Shown piece by piece: positions 8,199 to 17,057 of a stretch of 64,000 nucleotides of DNA (position 1 is the stretch's first letter; each line of letters opens with the position of its first letter). A program made the translations under genes and the position numbers. Source of the DNA: Sedimenticola sp. Its GTDB lineage: Bacteria > Pseudomonadota > Gammaproteobacteria > Chromatiales > Chromatiaceae. The stretch covers positions 1-64,000 of the forward strand of contig PKUO01000088.1 in NCBI GenBank assembly GCA_002869585.1, read 5' to 3'. A model generated the notes under the pieces. It saw only the letters and a list, made by a program, of their open reading frames with translations. It was not told the DNA's origin and did not search any database.

Positions 8199-10232
8199 TC
8201 AGGCGGCTATGCCGGTGTGACGCAGCAGGGCATCGATCTGCGGTTCCCGGCCCCGGTAGGCGATGAACAGCTCCATGGCATCCCTGGAGCCGCCCTGCTC
8301 GAGGATGTTGTGGAGAAACCGCTGCCCGGCCTCAGGGTCGAAAATCCCCATCTCCTCGAACAGTGAAAAGGCGTCGGCGGAGAGCACCTCGGCCCACTTG
8401 TAGCTGTAGTATCCGGCCGCATAGCCCCCGGCAAAGATGTGCGAGAAACCGTGGGCGAAGCGGTTGAAGGGTGGCGGGGTGACCACCGCCACCTGCTGGC
8501 GCACCTCTTCCAGGATCGGGTAGATTCTACCGCCCAGTTCCGGCTTGTACTCGCGATGCATGCGGAAATCGAACAGGGCGAACTCGAGCTGGCGCACCAT
8601 CACCATGCCGGACTGGAAGTTTTTCGCCGCGCGCATCTTCTGGTAGAGCTCGTCCGGGATCGGCTGGCCGGTCTGATAGTGACCCGAGATCAGCTCCAGC
8701 GCTTCGGGCTCCCAGCACCAGTTCTCCATGAACTGGCTGGGCAGTTCCACCGCATCCCAGGCGACGCCGCTGATGCCGGCAATCGCCGGGTAGTCGATGC
8801 GGGTCAGCAGGTGATGCAGGCCGTGGCCGAACTCGTGAAACAGGGTCTGCACCTCGTCGTGGGTGAACAGTGCGGGCTTGTCGCCGATCGGCGGCGAGAA
8901 ATTACAGGTGAGGTAGGCCACCGGGATCTGGTCGCAGCTGTCAGTGAACAGACGGCTGGCGCACTCATCCATCCAGGCGCCACCGCGTTTTTTCGGGCGG
9001 GCGTAGAGGTCCAGGTAGAACTGGCCGCGCAGCTGGTGCTGGCTGTCGCGGATCTCGAAGAAGCGCACATCCGGGTGCCAGCAGTCGACCCCCTGCACTT
9101 CGGTGATCTGAATGCCGTAGAGGCGCTGCACCACCTCGAACATGCCCCCGATCACCCGGTCTTCCGGGAAGTAGGGTTTGAGCTCCTCCTGGGTTATCGC
9201 ATAGCGGTGCTGGCGCAGCTTTTCCGCGTGGTAACCGATATCCCAGGCCTGCAGGTCATCCGCGCCATGCTCTGTGCGGGCGAACTCGCGCAGTTCGTCC
9301 AGTTCACGCCGCGCCTGGTGGTGGGAGCGATCGGCCAGGTCATTGAGAAAATCCATCACCTCGTCGGTGCTTCTCGCCATCTTGGTCGCCAGCGAACGCT
9401 CCGCATAGTTGGCGAATCCCAGCAGGCCGGCAGCCTCGTGGCGCAGGCGCAGAATCTGCTCCATGATCTCGCTGTTGTCCCACTGTGCGGCGTCAGGGGC
9501 CTGGTCCGAGGCACGGGTGGCATAGGCGGTGTAGATCTCCTGGCGCAGTTCGCGGCTGTCCGCATAGGTCATCACCGGGATATAGGAGGGGAATTCCAGG
9601 GTCAGCATCCAGCCGTCCTGCTCGCGCTGTCCGGCGGTTTGCCGGGCCAGGTCGAGGGCCGATTCGGGCAGGCCTGTCAGTTCGTCCGGGTCCGTGATCA
9701 GCTTTGACCAGGCGTTGGTGGCATCCAGCAGGTTCTCCTCGTACTTGCTGGTGAGCGTCGACAGCTCCTGGCTGATCGCCTTGTAACGCGCCTTCTTATC
9801 GGCCGGGAGATCGACGCCGGAGAGATGGAAGTCCCGCAAGGCATTTTTCAGCATCTTTTTCTGGGCGTCATCGAGGGTTGCGTCGCCCTCGGCTACGGCC
9901 TTGTAGGCGGCATACAACTGTACGTTCTGGCCCATTTCGGTGGCGTAGTCGCTGAGTTTCGGCAGGCAGGCGTTGTAGGCCAGGCGCAGCTCCTCGCTGT
10001 TGACCACCGAGTTCAAATGGCTCACCGGGGACCAGGCGCGGCTGATGCGATCATCCATTAGCTCGAGTGGCTCGACCAGATTCTTCCAGGTGTACTGTTG
10101 TTGCGTGCTGAGCAGCGATTCGGTCAGTGTACGACTCTCCGCCAGCAACCGGTCGATGGCCGGTTCGACATGCGCCGGCTTGATTTGCGAGAACGGCGGC
10201 AGGCCGTCGAGGGTTAGCAGGGGATTCTCCAT
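8199..10232 (-). CDS. prlC: Oligopeptidase A (M3 zinc metallopeptidase)
   Basis: This enzyme has the zinc motif HEFGHGLHHLL and the M3 family C-terminus (HIFAGGYAAGYYSYKWAEVLSADAF). It degrades signal peptides and other short peptides in the cytosol. A longer frame opens at 10253, but the second ATG at 10232 (MENPLLTLDGLPPFSQI) matches where this family begins and has GGAGGA upstream, so I chose it, giving 677 residues. The next gene downstream is the SH3-domain protein in the same direction. Confidence 0.93.
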   Translation of the reverse strand: MENPLLTLDGLPPFSQIKPAHVEPAIDRLLAESRTLTESLLSTQQQYTWKNLVEPLELMDDRISRAWSPVSHLNSVVNSEELRLAYNACLPKLSDYATEMGQNVQLYAAYKAVAEGDATLDDAQKKMLKNALRDFHLSGVDLPADKKARYKAISQELSTLTSKYEENLLDATNAWSKLITDPDELTGLPESALDLARQTAGQREQDGWMLTLEFPSYIPVMTYADSRELRQEIYTAYATRASDQAPDAAQWDNSEIMEQILRLRHEAAGLLGFANYAERSLATKMARSTDEVMDFLNDLADRSHHQARRELDELREFARTEHGADDLQAWDIGYHAEKLRQHRYAITQEELKPYFPEDRVIGGMFEVVQRLYGIQITEVQGVDCWHPDVRFFEIRDSQHQLRGQFYLDLYARPKKRGGAWMDECASRLFTDSCDQIPVAYLTCNFSPPIGDKPALFTHDEVQTLFHEFGHGLHHLLTRIDYPAIAGISGVAWDAVELPSQFMENWCWEPEALELISGHYQTGQPIPDELYQKMRAAKNFQSGMVMVRQLEFALFDFRMHREYKPELGGRIYPILEEVRQQVAVVTPPPFNRFAHGFSHIFAGGYAAGYYSYKWAEVLSADAFSLFEEMGIFDPEAGQRFLHNILEQGGSRDAMELFIAYRGREPQIDALLRHTGIAA

Positions 10233-10253
10233 CGAAGCTGTTTCCTCCAGCAT

Positions 10254-10562
10254 GGCAGATGTTGGTTGCGCGCTATTGTGACATAAAAAACGTGACCGGA
10301 ATCACGCTAGAGTTTAAGGATATGTGGGTTGCGGCCGCCATAGTCAAGAGCCCTGGTTCGGACGCGTGACCGGATTCGGATAATGACGGTCCAGGTTTCC
10401 GGCCTGGGTGGCACTTGTTAAAACGTTATGTATTTGAAAAAAACGCTCTATACTAGACTGAATCCCGAACACAGGGATATGTAAATATTATTATAATAAA
10501 CAAGGTTGTCCGGCACACCATTAAAGCGGTAACGAGCAGCCTGAGAGGATTTAGGAGTAGTG
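10254..10562. promoter_or_regulatory. Divergent intergenic region with Crp/Fnr-like palindrome and candidate promoter
   Basis: This 309-bp region separates the divergent prlC and the secreted-protein gene. It holds CGTGA-N6-TCACG (10291-10306), a half-site arrangement resembling a Crp/Fnr-family operator. Further right is TATACT (10449-10454) with TTATGT 17 bases upstream, followed by AT-rich sequence. The Shine-Dalgarno AGGAG at 10553-10557 belongs to the gene starting at 10563. Which gene the palindrome serves is unknown. Confidence 0.3.
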
Positions 10563-11501
10563 ATGTTTTCAGTTTTCAAACGGCGTTGGGTCGCCGAGGT
10601 ATTTCTGTCTCTATTGTTTCTGGCGGTCGCCAGCGTCAGCCAGGCCCAGGAGAAGTTGAAGCCCTTTGTACTGGCCAGTGAATCCACGGCCGATTTTCAG
10701 GCCAGTATTGAGCAGGTCAGACAGGCCCTGGAGAGTGCGCAGTTTCAGGTGGCGGGTGAGTACTCCCCTTACCCGGATGCCCAGGTGATCATTGCCACCA
10801 GTCGGGATTTGCAGCGACTGGCGGCCAACGACCGCAATGCCGCCTTCCTGGTTGGCCAGCGCATCGCCGTAACCAAGGTGGGGAGAGGCGTGCAGGTCTC
10901 CTACACCAACCCGGACTATTTTGCCCTGGCCTACCGCATCCAAGGTGATATCGCCCCGATCAGCAAACGCCTGGCAAGTGCCCTGGGGCGGGCCGATACC
11001 TTTGGTTCCAAGGGCTTGTCCGCCTCCAAGCTGGGAAAATACCACTATACCTTCGGCATGGAGTATTTCGATGACGAACTGACCCTGGCCAAATACGATG
11101 ACCACGCCCAGGCGCTCAGCAAGGTCACGGCAGCTGTCAACGAAAAGCGCGGCGGCGTCACCCCGGTGTATCGCATCGAAATCCCAGAGGCGGAAATAGC
11201 GGTCATCGGGGTCGGGTTGAGCGAGGGGATGTCATCCGATCAGCAGATCATGCAGGTGGTAGATCACAAGCCTCTCAAGCATACCCCACATCTGCCCTAC
11301 GAGATGGTGATCGCGGGGGGCGAGGTGATCGCCCTTGCGCCGCGTTTCCGTATCGCCATCGATTTTCCGGACCTGAGAATGACTGGCGAACACGGCTTCA
11401 CCCAGCTGATGGCATCACCTGATGCCATTCGCAAGGCGCTTACCCTGGCCGCTGGCGGTGAATGGGAAGAGAAGACATTTGGCGGCCTGCAGGGACGTTG
11501 A
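10563..11501 (+). CDS. Secreted protein of unknown function, possibly DUF302-related
   Basis: This 312-residue protein has an N-terminal signal peptide (VFLSLLFLAVASVSQAQ, cleavage near QAQ-EKL). The mature N-terminal half resembles a DUF302-type fold (a repeat-like helix VRQALESAQFQVAGEY followed by strands); I hold this weakly. The C-terminal half (about 170-300) has segments such as IEIPEAEIAVIGVGLSEGM and PHLPYEMVIAGGEVIALAP that I do not recognise. There are no cysteines in the mature part that suggest metal or disulfide chemistry. The start at 10563 is preferred over the GTG at 10560 because AGGAG lies five bases upstream. It is convergent with the TonB receptor gene. Confidence 0.6.
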   Translation: MFSVFKRRWVAEVFLSLLFLAVASVSQAQEKLKPFVLASESTADFQASIEQVRQALESAQFQVAGEYSPYPDAQVIIATSRDLQRLAANDRNAAFLVGQRIAVTKVGRGVQVSYTNPDYFALAYRIQGDIAPISKRLASALGRADTFGSKGLSASKLGKYHYTFGMEYFDDELTLAKYDDHAQALSKVTAAVNEKRGGVTPVYRIEIPEAEIAVIGVGLSEGMSSDQQIMQVVDHKPLKHTPHLPYEMVIAGGEVIALAPRFRIAIDFPDLRMTGEHGFTQLMASPDAIRKALTLAAGGEWEEKTFGGLQGR

Positions 11502-11516
11502 GTTTCTCCTGTCCGG

Positions 11517-13589
11517 TCAGAACTGGTAGTTGAGGCCGGCGTAGAACCAGCGGTTGCGATTGGGGGTGGCGCGTATCACGGTGTCGCCTTCGCTACCCAG
11601 CCCTGTCCCGGGTGCGGGTGAGTCCCAGTCGGTGTCGAGCAGGTTCTTGATCTTGAAATGGGCGCTCAGCTTGGGTGAATAGCGGTACTGGATCTTGGTG
11701 TCGAATACCGCCACCGTGTCCTGTTCCGGCAGCACCGGATTGCCGCTGTGCAGAAAGCCGCTCAGGTTGAAGTTCCAGCGATTCCAATGGTAGTTGAAGT
11801 CGAATGAACCGACCCGTTTGGCCACATACTCTTCCGGTGAAGCGGTATCCAGGGGCTGTGACGAGCTGAAATCATTGGCCAGAATATGCTGATAATTCAT
11901 GCGCAGCGTTGCCTGATCTGACAACGGCAGGGTCGACTCCAGCTCAGCGCCGGTGGTGCGCTGGCTGCCGACATTGCGAAACTGCAACTGGCCCTCGAGC
12001 TCGGTGGGTACAGCCATCACGATATCTTCTGTCTCGGAGTGGTAGAGGTTGATGCTCGCCGCGTAACGGTCGGAGAAACGGCTGAAGCCGAGGTCGAAGG
12101 TTTTGACCACCGCCGGCTGAAGCTCCGGGTTGCCCAGTGTCTGCGGGTTGTTGTCGTTGTACATGCGACTCATGACCGGTGCCTGAAACGCCTCGCCATA
12201 GTGAAATTTCAGTTGCTGACTGGTATCCAGCCAGTAGATGGCCGATACCTTGGGGCTGAAACGGTTGCTGGAGTCGTTGTAAGAGTCGTAGCGTCCTCCC
12301 AGGGTCAGTTTCCAGTTATGACCGCTGATCTCGTCCTGCATGAACAGGCCGCGGTTGGTCCGGGTGACATCGGTGATGAAGCGGAAGTCGGGGTCGTCCA
12401 GCACCGTGGATGCGCCGAGATACAGAGGGGGCTGTTGCCGTACATCGTAATTGGACATGACGAAGGCATCAGGTGAATCCGACTTCTCATAGGCCAGCCC
12501 TGCGGACCAGGTGTGGGTGTCGTTCATATCCCAGGCAAAATGGCTGTTGAAGCTGAGTATCTGGTGGGTGAAATAGGGACCGATCACAAGATTGGGCGCT
12601 GGGCTGAACACTCCCCCCAGGCTCTGGGCCTCGTCCTCGAAGCGGCGGTAGCCGAGGTCGAAACTGGCCTTGAGCGAATCGGACAGGACGGGGTTATAGC
12701 CGAGGCTGAGGATGGAGGTGGCGCTCTCGTCGTAATTATCGCCATTGCCCAGATCACCAAACAGGTAGAAATCCTCCTGCTTCATGCGGGTATGAAACAG
12801 GCTGGCGGAAAAATCCTGGTAACGCCCTTTAAGGTGCAGGGTATAGGCCTGATTGGGGTCCTGGCTGGTGGTGGTCTGGTCATAGCGCTCGAACAGATCG
12901 GTATAGCGCTGACCGTCATCCCCGATACCTTCGAAAAACAGGCTGACACCACGGTCACGCTGCTCACGGGAGAGTCCAAGGGCGATGCGTCTGGCGCCAT
13001 GCTCGCCCGCTTCCAGCTGCACCTCGTTCATCTGGCTGCGGGTGATGAGATTGATGATCGCGACCGAGGCGGAATTTCCGTAGATGGATGAGCCGGGTCC
13101 GCGCATCACCTCCACCCGCTCCAGATTGTGCAGGCTCAGGTGGTGGGCGAAAATCATCGGCTTGGGATTGACCTGATCGTTGATCGGTTCGCCATCCAGC
13201 AGAATCAGCACCTGGGCGTTGTATTGACCACGCACATTGAATGCGGGCACGCGGTTGGCGGTTTTCGAGTCGTAGTCGACCTGGATGCCGGGGATGCGTG
13301 CGAGAAGTTCCGGCAGATTGTCCAGCCCCATCTTTGCTATCTGCTGGCGGCCGATCACGGTGATCGTCGCCGGGGCGTCACTCAAGCGCTGATCATAGCG
13401 TGAGGCGACCGTTACATGGCGGTTCATCAACGCCTCGATCGGCACGGTCAGCAACGAGTCGAACTGCTCGTTGAACAGCGGCAGATCATCGCCATGGGCC
13501 GTGGTCAGGGTCAGTGCGTTCAGGCAGCTGAAAAGCAACGTCTTGATGGCCACTGCATAGCGTGATGTGGGGGTGCTTGAATCAGGCAT
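11517..13589 (-). CDS. TonB-dependent outer-membrane receptor of the YfiR/hybrid-kinase operon
   Basis: This 690-residue protein has a signal sequence (AIKTLLFSCLNALTLTTAHG), a plug domain (RLSDAPATITVIGRQQIAKMG to about 200, with NVRGQYNAQVLILLDGEPIN) and a C-terminal beta barrel ending in RNRWFYAGLNYQF, with the terminal phenylalanine typical of outer-membrane proteins. The sequence before the plug, VPIEALMNRHVTVASR, is typical of receptors found next to YfiR (DUF4154) and CHASE8 kinases. Substrate unknown; vitamin B12, metal chelate or an oligosaccharide are all possible. Its start overlaps the kinase stop by eight bases. Confidence 0.88.
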   Translation of the reverse strand: MPDSSTPTSRYAVAIKTLLFSCLNALTLTTAHGDDLPLFNEQFDSLLTVPIEALMNRHVTVASRYDQRLSDAPATITVIGRQQIAKMGLDNLPELLARIPGIQVDYDSKTANRVPAFNVRGQYNAQVLILLDGEPINDQVNPKPMIFAHHLSLHNLERVEVMRGPGSSIYGNSASVAIINLITRSQMNEVQLEAGEHGARRIALGLSREQRDRGVSLFFEGIGDDGQRYTDLFERYDQTTTSQDPNQAYTLHLKGRYQDFSASLFHTRMKQEDFYLFGDLGNGDNYDESATSILSLGYNPVLSDSLKASFDLGYRRFEDEAQSLGGVFSPAPNLVIGPYFTHQILSFNSHFAWDMNDTHTWSAGLAYEKSDSPDAFVMSNYDVRQQPPLYLGASTVLDDPDFRFITDVTRTNRGLFMQDEISGHNWKLTLGGRYDSYNDSSNRFSPKVSAIYWLDTSQQLKFHYGEAFQAPVMSRMYNDNNPQTLGNPELQPAVVKTFDLGFSRFSDRYAASINLYHSETEDIVMAVPTELEGQLQFRNVGSQRTTGAELESTLPLSDQATLRMNYQHILANDFSSSQPLDTASPEEYVAKRVGSFDFNYHWNRWNFNLSGFLHSGNPVLPEQDTVAVFDTKIQYRYSPKLSAHFKIKNLLDTDWDSPAPGTGLGSEGDTVIRATPNRNRWFYAGLNYQF

Positions 13590-16317
13590 GGTTGTTCATC
13601 CAGCGTTGTATTACTTGGTAGAGTTCGGTCGGCGTGAAGGGCTTCACCAGAGAGTCGCAGATACCCATCTCCAGGAACGCCCGTTGCTGATGTGTTGCGG
13701 CCTTGCTAGTCAGGGCGATGATGGGTGGAAAATCGGCTGTGCCAGAATCTTGCTGCAGCCTGCCTATCACCTCGGCGCCACTGATTCCGGGTGTCGCCAT
13801 GTCCATCATGATCAGGTCGATAGCCCCCTCGGCATAGCGATCCAGGGCCTCCTGGCCACTCTTTGCCTCCACCACCTCGGCGCCATGCTGGCGCAGTAGG
13901 GCCGCGGTAAGCATCAGGTTTATCTGGTTATCATCGACCAGCAGTATCCGGGTGTTATCGAGCAGGTGCGTTGAAGTTGCGTTTTGCTCGTCTTCATGCG
14001 CCAGGCCTGTCTGGGACAGCAGCCGCTCCAGTTTGCGAAGCAGGCTGGCGGCAGGCTCCACTTTGGCCAGTGCAAGCGCCGCCCCCTGTTGCTGGAGGCT
14101 TTGCAATTGCGCATTATCGGTGCTGTTGACCAGTACCACGAGCCGGGCAGAATCGAGAGCGGAAAATTGCTCGAGCAACTGTGCAAATTCCAGCTCTTCA
14201 CTCTGCTGCTGATCCAGGCCGCACAGGAGCAGGGTCGATCCGTCTTCTCTCTGGTACTGTTCCAGCGCCTCGGGGTTTTGCAACTGTTCGGCCTCGGCTC
14301 CCCAGGCCTGCAACTGCCGGATCAGCTGGCGCGCAATCAGTGGATTATGGTCATAGACCAGGCAGTGCACGCCCTGCAGGCGGGTGATCTGACGGGCTGG
14401 CAGCGAACCCCGGTCGACCTGCAAAGAGATCCTGAAGGTGCTGCCTTTGCCTGCCTGGCTCTCGACTCTGATATCGCCGCCCATCAGTTCCAGGAGGCGT
14501 TTGGCAATGATCAGGCCCAGGCCGCTGCCGCCAAAGCGCCGGGTGATCGAGCTGTCGGCCTGGCTGAATGCCTGGAACAGGCGCTGTTGCTGCTCCTCTG
14601 AAATGCCGATGCCGGTGTCGCTGATAGTAATTCGCAGCAGGATGCCCCCGGAATGGGCATCGCCCTGTTCAACCCGGATCACCACGCTGCCTTGGTCGGT
14701 GAATTTCACTGCATTGCCGAGCAGATTCAGCAGCACCTGGCGGATGCGACCCGGGTCGCCGCTGAGTCCGGAGGTCACTCCAGGATCGATTGATTTGACC
14801 AGCTCCAGCCCCTTGGCGTAGGCCTGGGGCGCGAGCAGCATCAGGACATCATCGATCAGTTCGCCCAGATCGAAGGGGATCTTTTCGAGAGTGAGTTTAT
14901 CTGACTCCAGCCTGGAGAAGTCCAGCACATCGTCGATGATCGCCATCAGGTTTTTGGTGGAAATGGTGATGGTGTGCAGATAATCCGCCTGGGTTTCGTC
15001 CAGTCTGGTATTTCGCAACAGCGAGGTAAACCCGATGATGCCGTTCATTGGTGTGCGGATCTCGTGACTCATCCTCGACAGGAATTCACTCTTGGCCTGG
15101 CTGGCCGATTCGGCACGCTCCTTGGCGTCCTGCAGATCGAGCTGGGTCTGTTTCAGGTCGCTGATGTCGTTGGCGATCTCCAGACGCACCATGCGTCCGT
15201 CATCCCAGGGGATGGCCCGGTCACGCAGAGTGTACCAGCGGTCGGTGATGGTGTTCCGGGTCTCCCAGGAGTGCGGGGCAGTAGGCTGTCCCTGCTCATC
15301 CAGCAGGAGGTCATTGGTACAGAAAGGGCAGGGGCCCTGCTGATTGGCCTGGAGTGATTTCCAGCAGAGTTGGCCCACAACATCGCCAAAAACCTCTTTC
15401 CCTGCTTGATTGAGAAACAGCACTTCATGAGTCTCCATGTCGGCCACGTAGATCAGTGAGTCGATGGAGTTGAGCACGGTGGCGAAGCGGTTTATGGCTG
15501 CATCCAGCTCGTAGGTTCGCAGCAGGATCAGCTCCTCGAGTCCGGAGCGATGCTGTTCCAGCTCTTTGTCACGCTCCTGGACATGGGCCAGCATCTCGTT
15601 GAATCCCTCAACCAGCTTGCCCACCTCGTCGTCACTCTGGTGTCTGGCGCGCAGTGAGAAATTGGATTCGCGCGCCACCGATTCCATCGTGCCAAGAAGA
15701 TTGAGCAGCGGCTTGGTGATGATCTGCTGTAGCCGCGAGGAGAGCAGAACGGCGATGACTATCGTGGCAGCCACCAGCGCTAATGCGGTGAGCGTGAGTG
15801 TGAACAGGCGCTTATTGATCTCTTTGGTGCTACCGATGATGTGAATGCTGCCAAGCACCCGATCATGATTGATGCTTATGGGCTGCAGCAGGTGAATGTG
15901 CGGACCATGTCTCCAGGTGGTAAAACCCTGTGGTGTGGAGTTGCCCGGGTTTATCGTCCGGGCCTGGTCAGGCAGGGTGAATTCATCCATCTGCCCCAGG
16001 CTGTTTCCCGCGGCCAGGAAGCGGGCGAATGGCACGCCGTCCAGTGTATAGATGATTGCCGCCTCTACCTGGGGCTGGGTGCTGAGGGTGGCCAATATCT
16101 CCCTGGCGGCATCAGCGTCCCTGAACTGAATGGCCGCCGTGCTGTTGGCGCCGAGGATTGATGCCATGGATTGCAGCCGTTGCTGCTGGGAGGCCTGGTA
16201 GCTGAGCACATCGCTGGTGATATAGACCACCATATTCAGCATCAGGACAATACCTGCTGTGAACAGCATGACGGCGGTCAGCTTGTGGCTGATGGAGGGG
16301 TTGCGCAGTGGATTCAT
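13582..16317 (-). CDS. CHASE8-HAMP-PAS hybrid sensor histidine kinase with receiver domain
   Basis: This 911-residue protein has a transmembrane helix at about 15-37, a periplasmic CHASE8-type domain (45-165), a second helix (171-193), HAMP (194-247), a PAS domain (275-390), a HisKA domain with phosphoacceptor His418 (SRMSHEIRTPMNG), and an ATPase domain (N-box LLNLLGNAVKF, DTGIGIS, GGSGLGLI). A degenerate receiver-like segment follows (from VHCLVYDHNP), then a C-terminal receiver with Asp near 839 (LIMMDMATPG). An AGGAGG lies six bases before the ATG at 16317, so the frame upstream to 16350 is not used. It follows yfiR and precedes the TonB receptor in one operon. Confidence 0.9.
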   Translation of the reverse strand: MNPLRNPSISHKLTAVMLFTAGIVLMLNMVVYITSDVLSYQASQQQRLQSMASILGANSTAAIQFRDADAAREILATLSTQPQVEAAIIYTLDGVPFARFLAAGNSLGQMDEFTLPDQARTINPGNSTPQGFTTWRHGPHIHLLQPISINHDRVLGSIHIIGSTKEINKRLFTLTLTALALVAATIVIAVLLSSRLQQIITKPLLNLLGTMESVARESNFSLRARHQSDDEVGKLVEGFNEMLAHVQERDKELEQHRSGLEELILLRTYELDAAINRFATVLNSIDSLIYVADMETHEVLFLNQAGKEVFGDVVGQLCWKSLQANQQGPCPFCTNDLLLDEQGQPTAPHSWETRNTITDRWYTLRDRAIPWDDGRMVRLEIANDISDLKQTQLDLQDAKERAESASQAKSEFLSRMSHEIRTPMNGIIGFTSLLRNTRLDETQADYLHTITISTKNLMAIIDDVLDFSRLESDKLTLEKIPFDLGELIDDVLMLLAPQAYAKGLELVKSIDPGVTSGLSGDPGRIRQVLLNLLGNAVKFTDQGSVVIRVEQGDAHSGGILLRITISDTGIGISEEQQQRLFQAFSQADSSITRRFGGSGLGLIIAKRLLELMGGDIRVESQAGKGSTFRISLQVDRGSLPARQITRLQGVHCLVYDHNPLIARQLIRQLQAWGAEAEQLQNPEALEQYQREDGSTLLLCGLDQQQSEELEFAQLLEQFSALDSARLVVLVNSTDNAQLQSLQQQGAALALAKVEPAASLLRKLERLLSQTGLAHEDEQNATSTHLLDNTRILLVDDNQINLMLTAALLRQHGAEVVEAKSGQEALDRYAEGAIDLIMMDMATPGISGAEVIGRLQQDSGTADFPPIIALTSKAATHQQRAFLEMGICDSLVKPFTPTELYQVIQRWMNNHA

Positions 16318-16330
16318 CTCGCCCTCCTGA

Positions 16331-16879
16331 TCATGGCTGTTCTCCGACAAGCCGCGCCAGTTTCAATAGTCGAGAACTGAGGGCCAGTCCCGCAGCGTTG
16401 GCGGCCTGATGATTGATCTCGAACCGGATTTTGCTTCCCTCCCAGAAGAAGCCGATCATCCCGCCGCTTGCGGCAAAGCCGGGCAGATCGCTGACAGTGA
16501 GAACCGGTAGCGCGTCGATTGTTTCCAGTAAAAATTCCAGGCGGGGTAGCTCCGACTCGCCGATAAACAGGAGTCGACACCCGGAAGGATCATCCCCCAG
16601 GTGCAGGCTGCGCACCCTGATCTGGCGCTGGTTGAGTGTTTCCCCCTGCAGACGCTGCAGCGCCTCGATTACCCGGCTGGTGCCGGTCAGGCAGAGTTGG
16701 AACTCCGGGGTGTCAGGCATGGACTCTGGCCATTTGACGTACTGGGCAAAATTGTAGACAAACACCGCTTTCAGCTTGTCTGCCTCTTCCGGCTGCGCGG
16801 TTGCCGGCAGAGAGACGAGGGCCAAAAGGCAAGCCAATAGAGGCAGAACCAAAACAAAGATCCGTCTATGCAAAATCAT
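16331..16879 (-). CDS. YfiR-family (DUF4154) periplasmic protein
   Basis: This 182-residue protein has a clear signal peptide (RIFVLVLPLLACLLALVSLPATA) and the YfiR signature KLKAVFVYNFAQYVKWPE at the start of the mature domain. In Pseudomonas, YfiR is a periplasmic repressor of the diguanylate cyclase YfiN. Here it is followed directly by a hybrid kinase and a TonB receptor, an arrangement seen in many gammaproteobacteria. I propose that it relays a periplasmic or receptor signal to the CHASE8 domain. An open frame extends upstream to a TTG at 16960, but the signal peptide starts naturally at 16879. Confidence 0.82.
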   Translation of the reverse strand: MILHRRIFVLVLPLLACLLALVSLPATAQPEEADKLKAVFVYNFAQYVKWPESMPDTPEFQLCLTGTSRVIEALQRLQGETLNQRQIRVRSLHLGDDPSGCRLLFIGESELPRLEFLLETIDALPVLTVSDLPGFAASGGMIGFFWEGSKIRFEINHQAANAAGLALSSRLLKLARLVGEQP

Positions 16880-17057
16880 CAATCCTGGAGGACAAGAAAT
16901 CCCAGCCATATATTTATACTGCTGTTGGCTTTTCCGGCCTGCCCGCTCGACAGGCCCCAAGCCTGTAACTATAGAGACTTCGGGGACGCTTATGAAGGAA
17001 AAATGCTGGAAAAGTGGGCGCTGGTGAAGCCTGGCTACAGGGTTCGGGTGGACAGGG

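Noticed and set aside
8439-9707. Long open frame antisense to prlC (422 codons)
   Set aside because: The opposite strand encodes an intact M3 peptidase; the antisense frame has low-complexity V/H/L composition typical of shadows.
16913-17057. Possible riboswitch (cyclic-di-GMP or cobalamin) upstream of YfiR on the minus strand
   Set aside because: The conserved GEMM and cobalamin-box sequences are absent on inspection; only a TATAAA-like -10 is seen without a matching -35.
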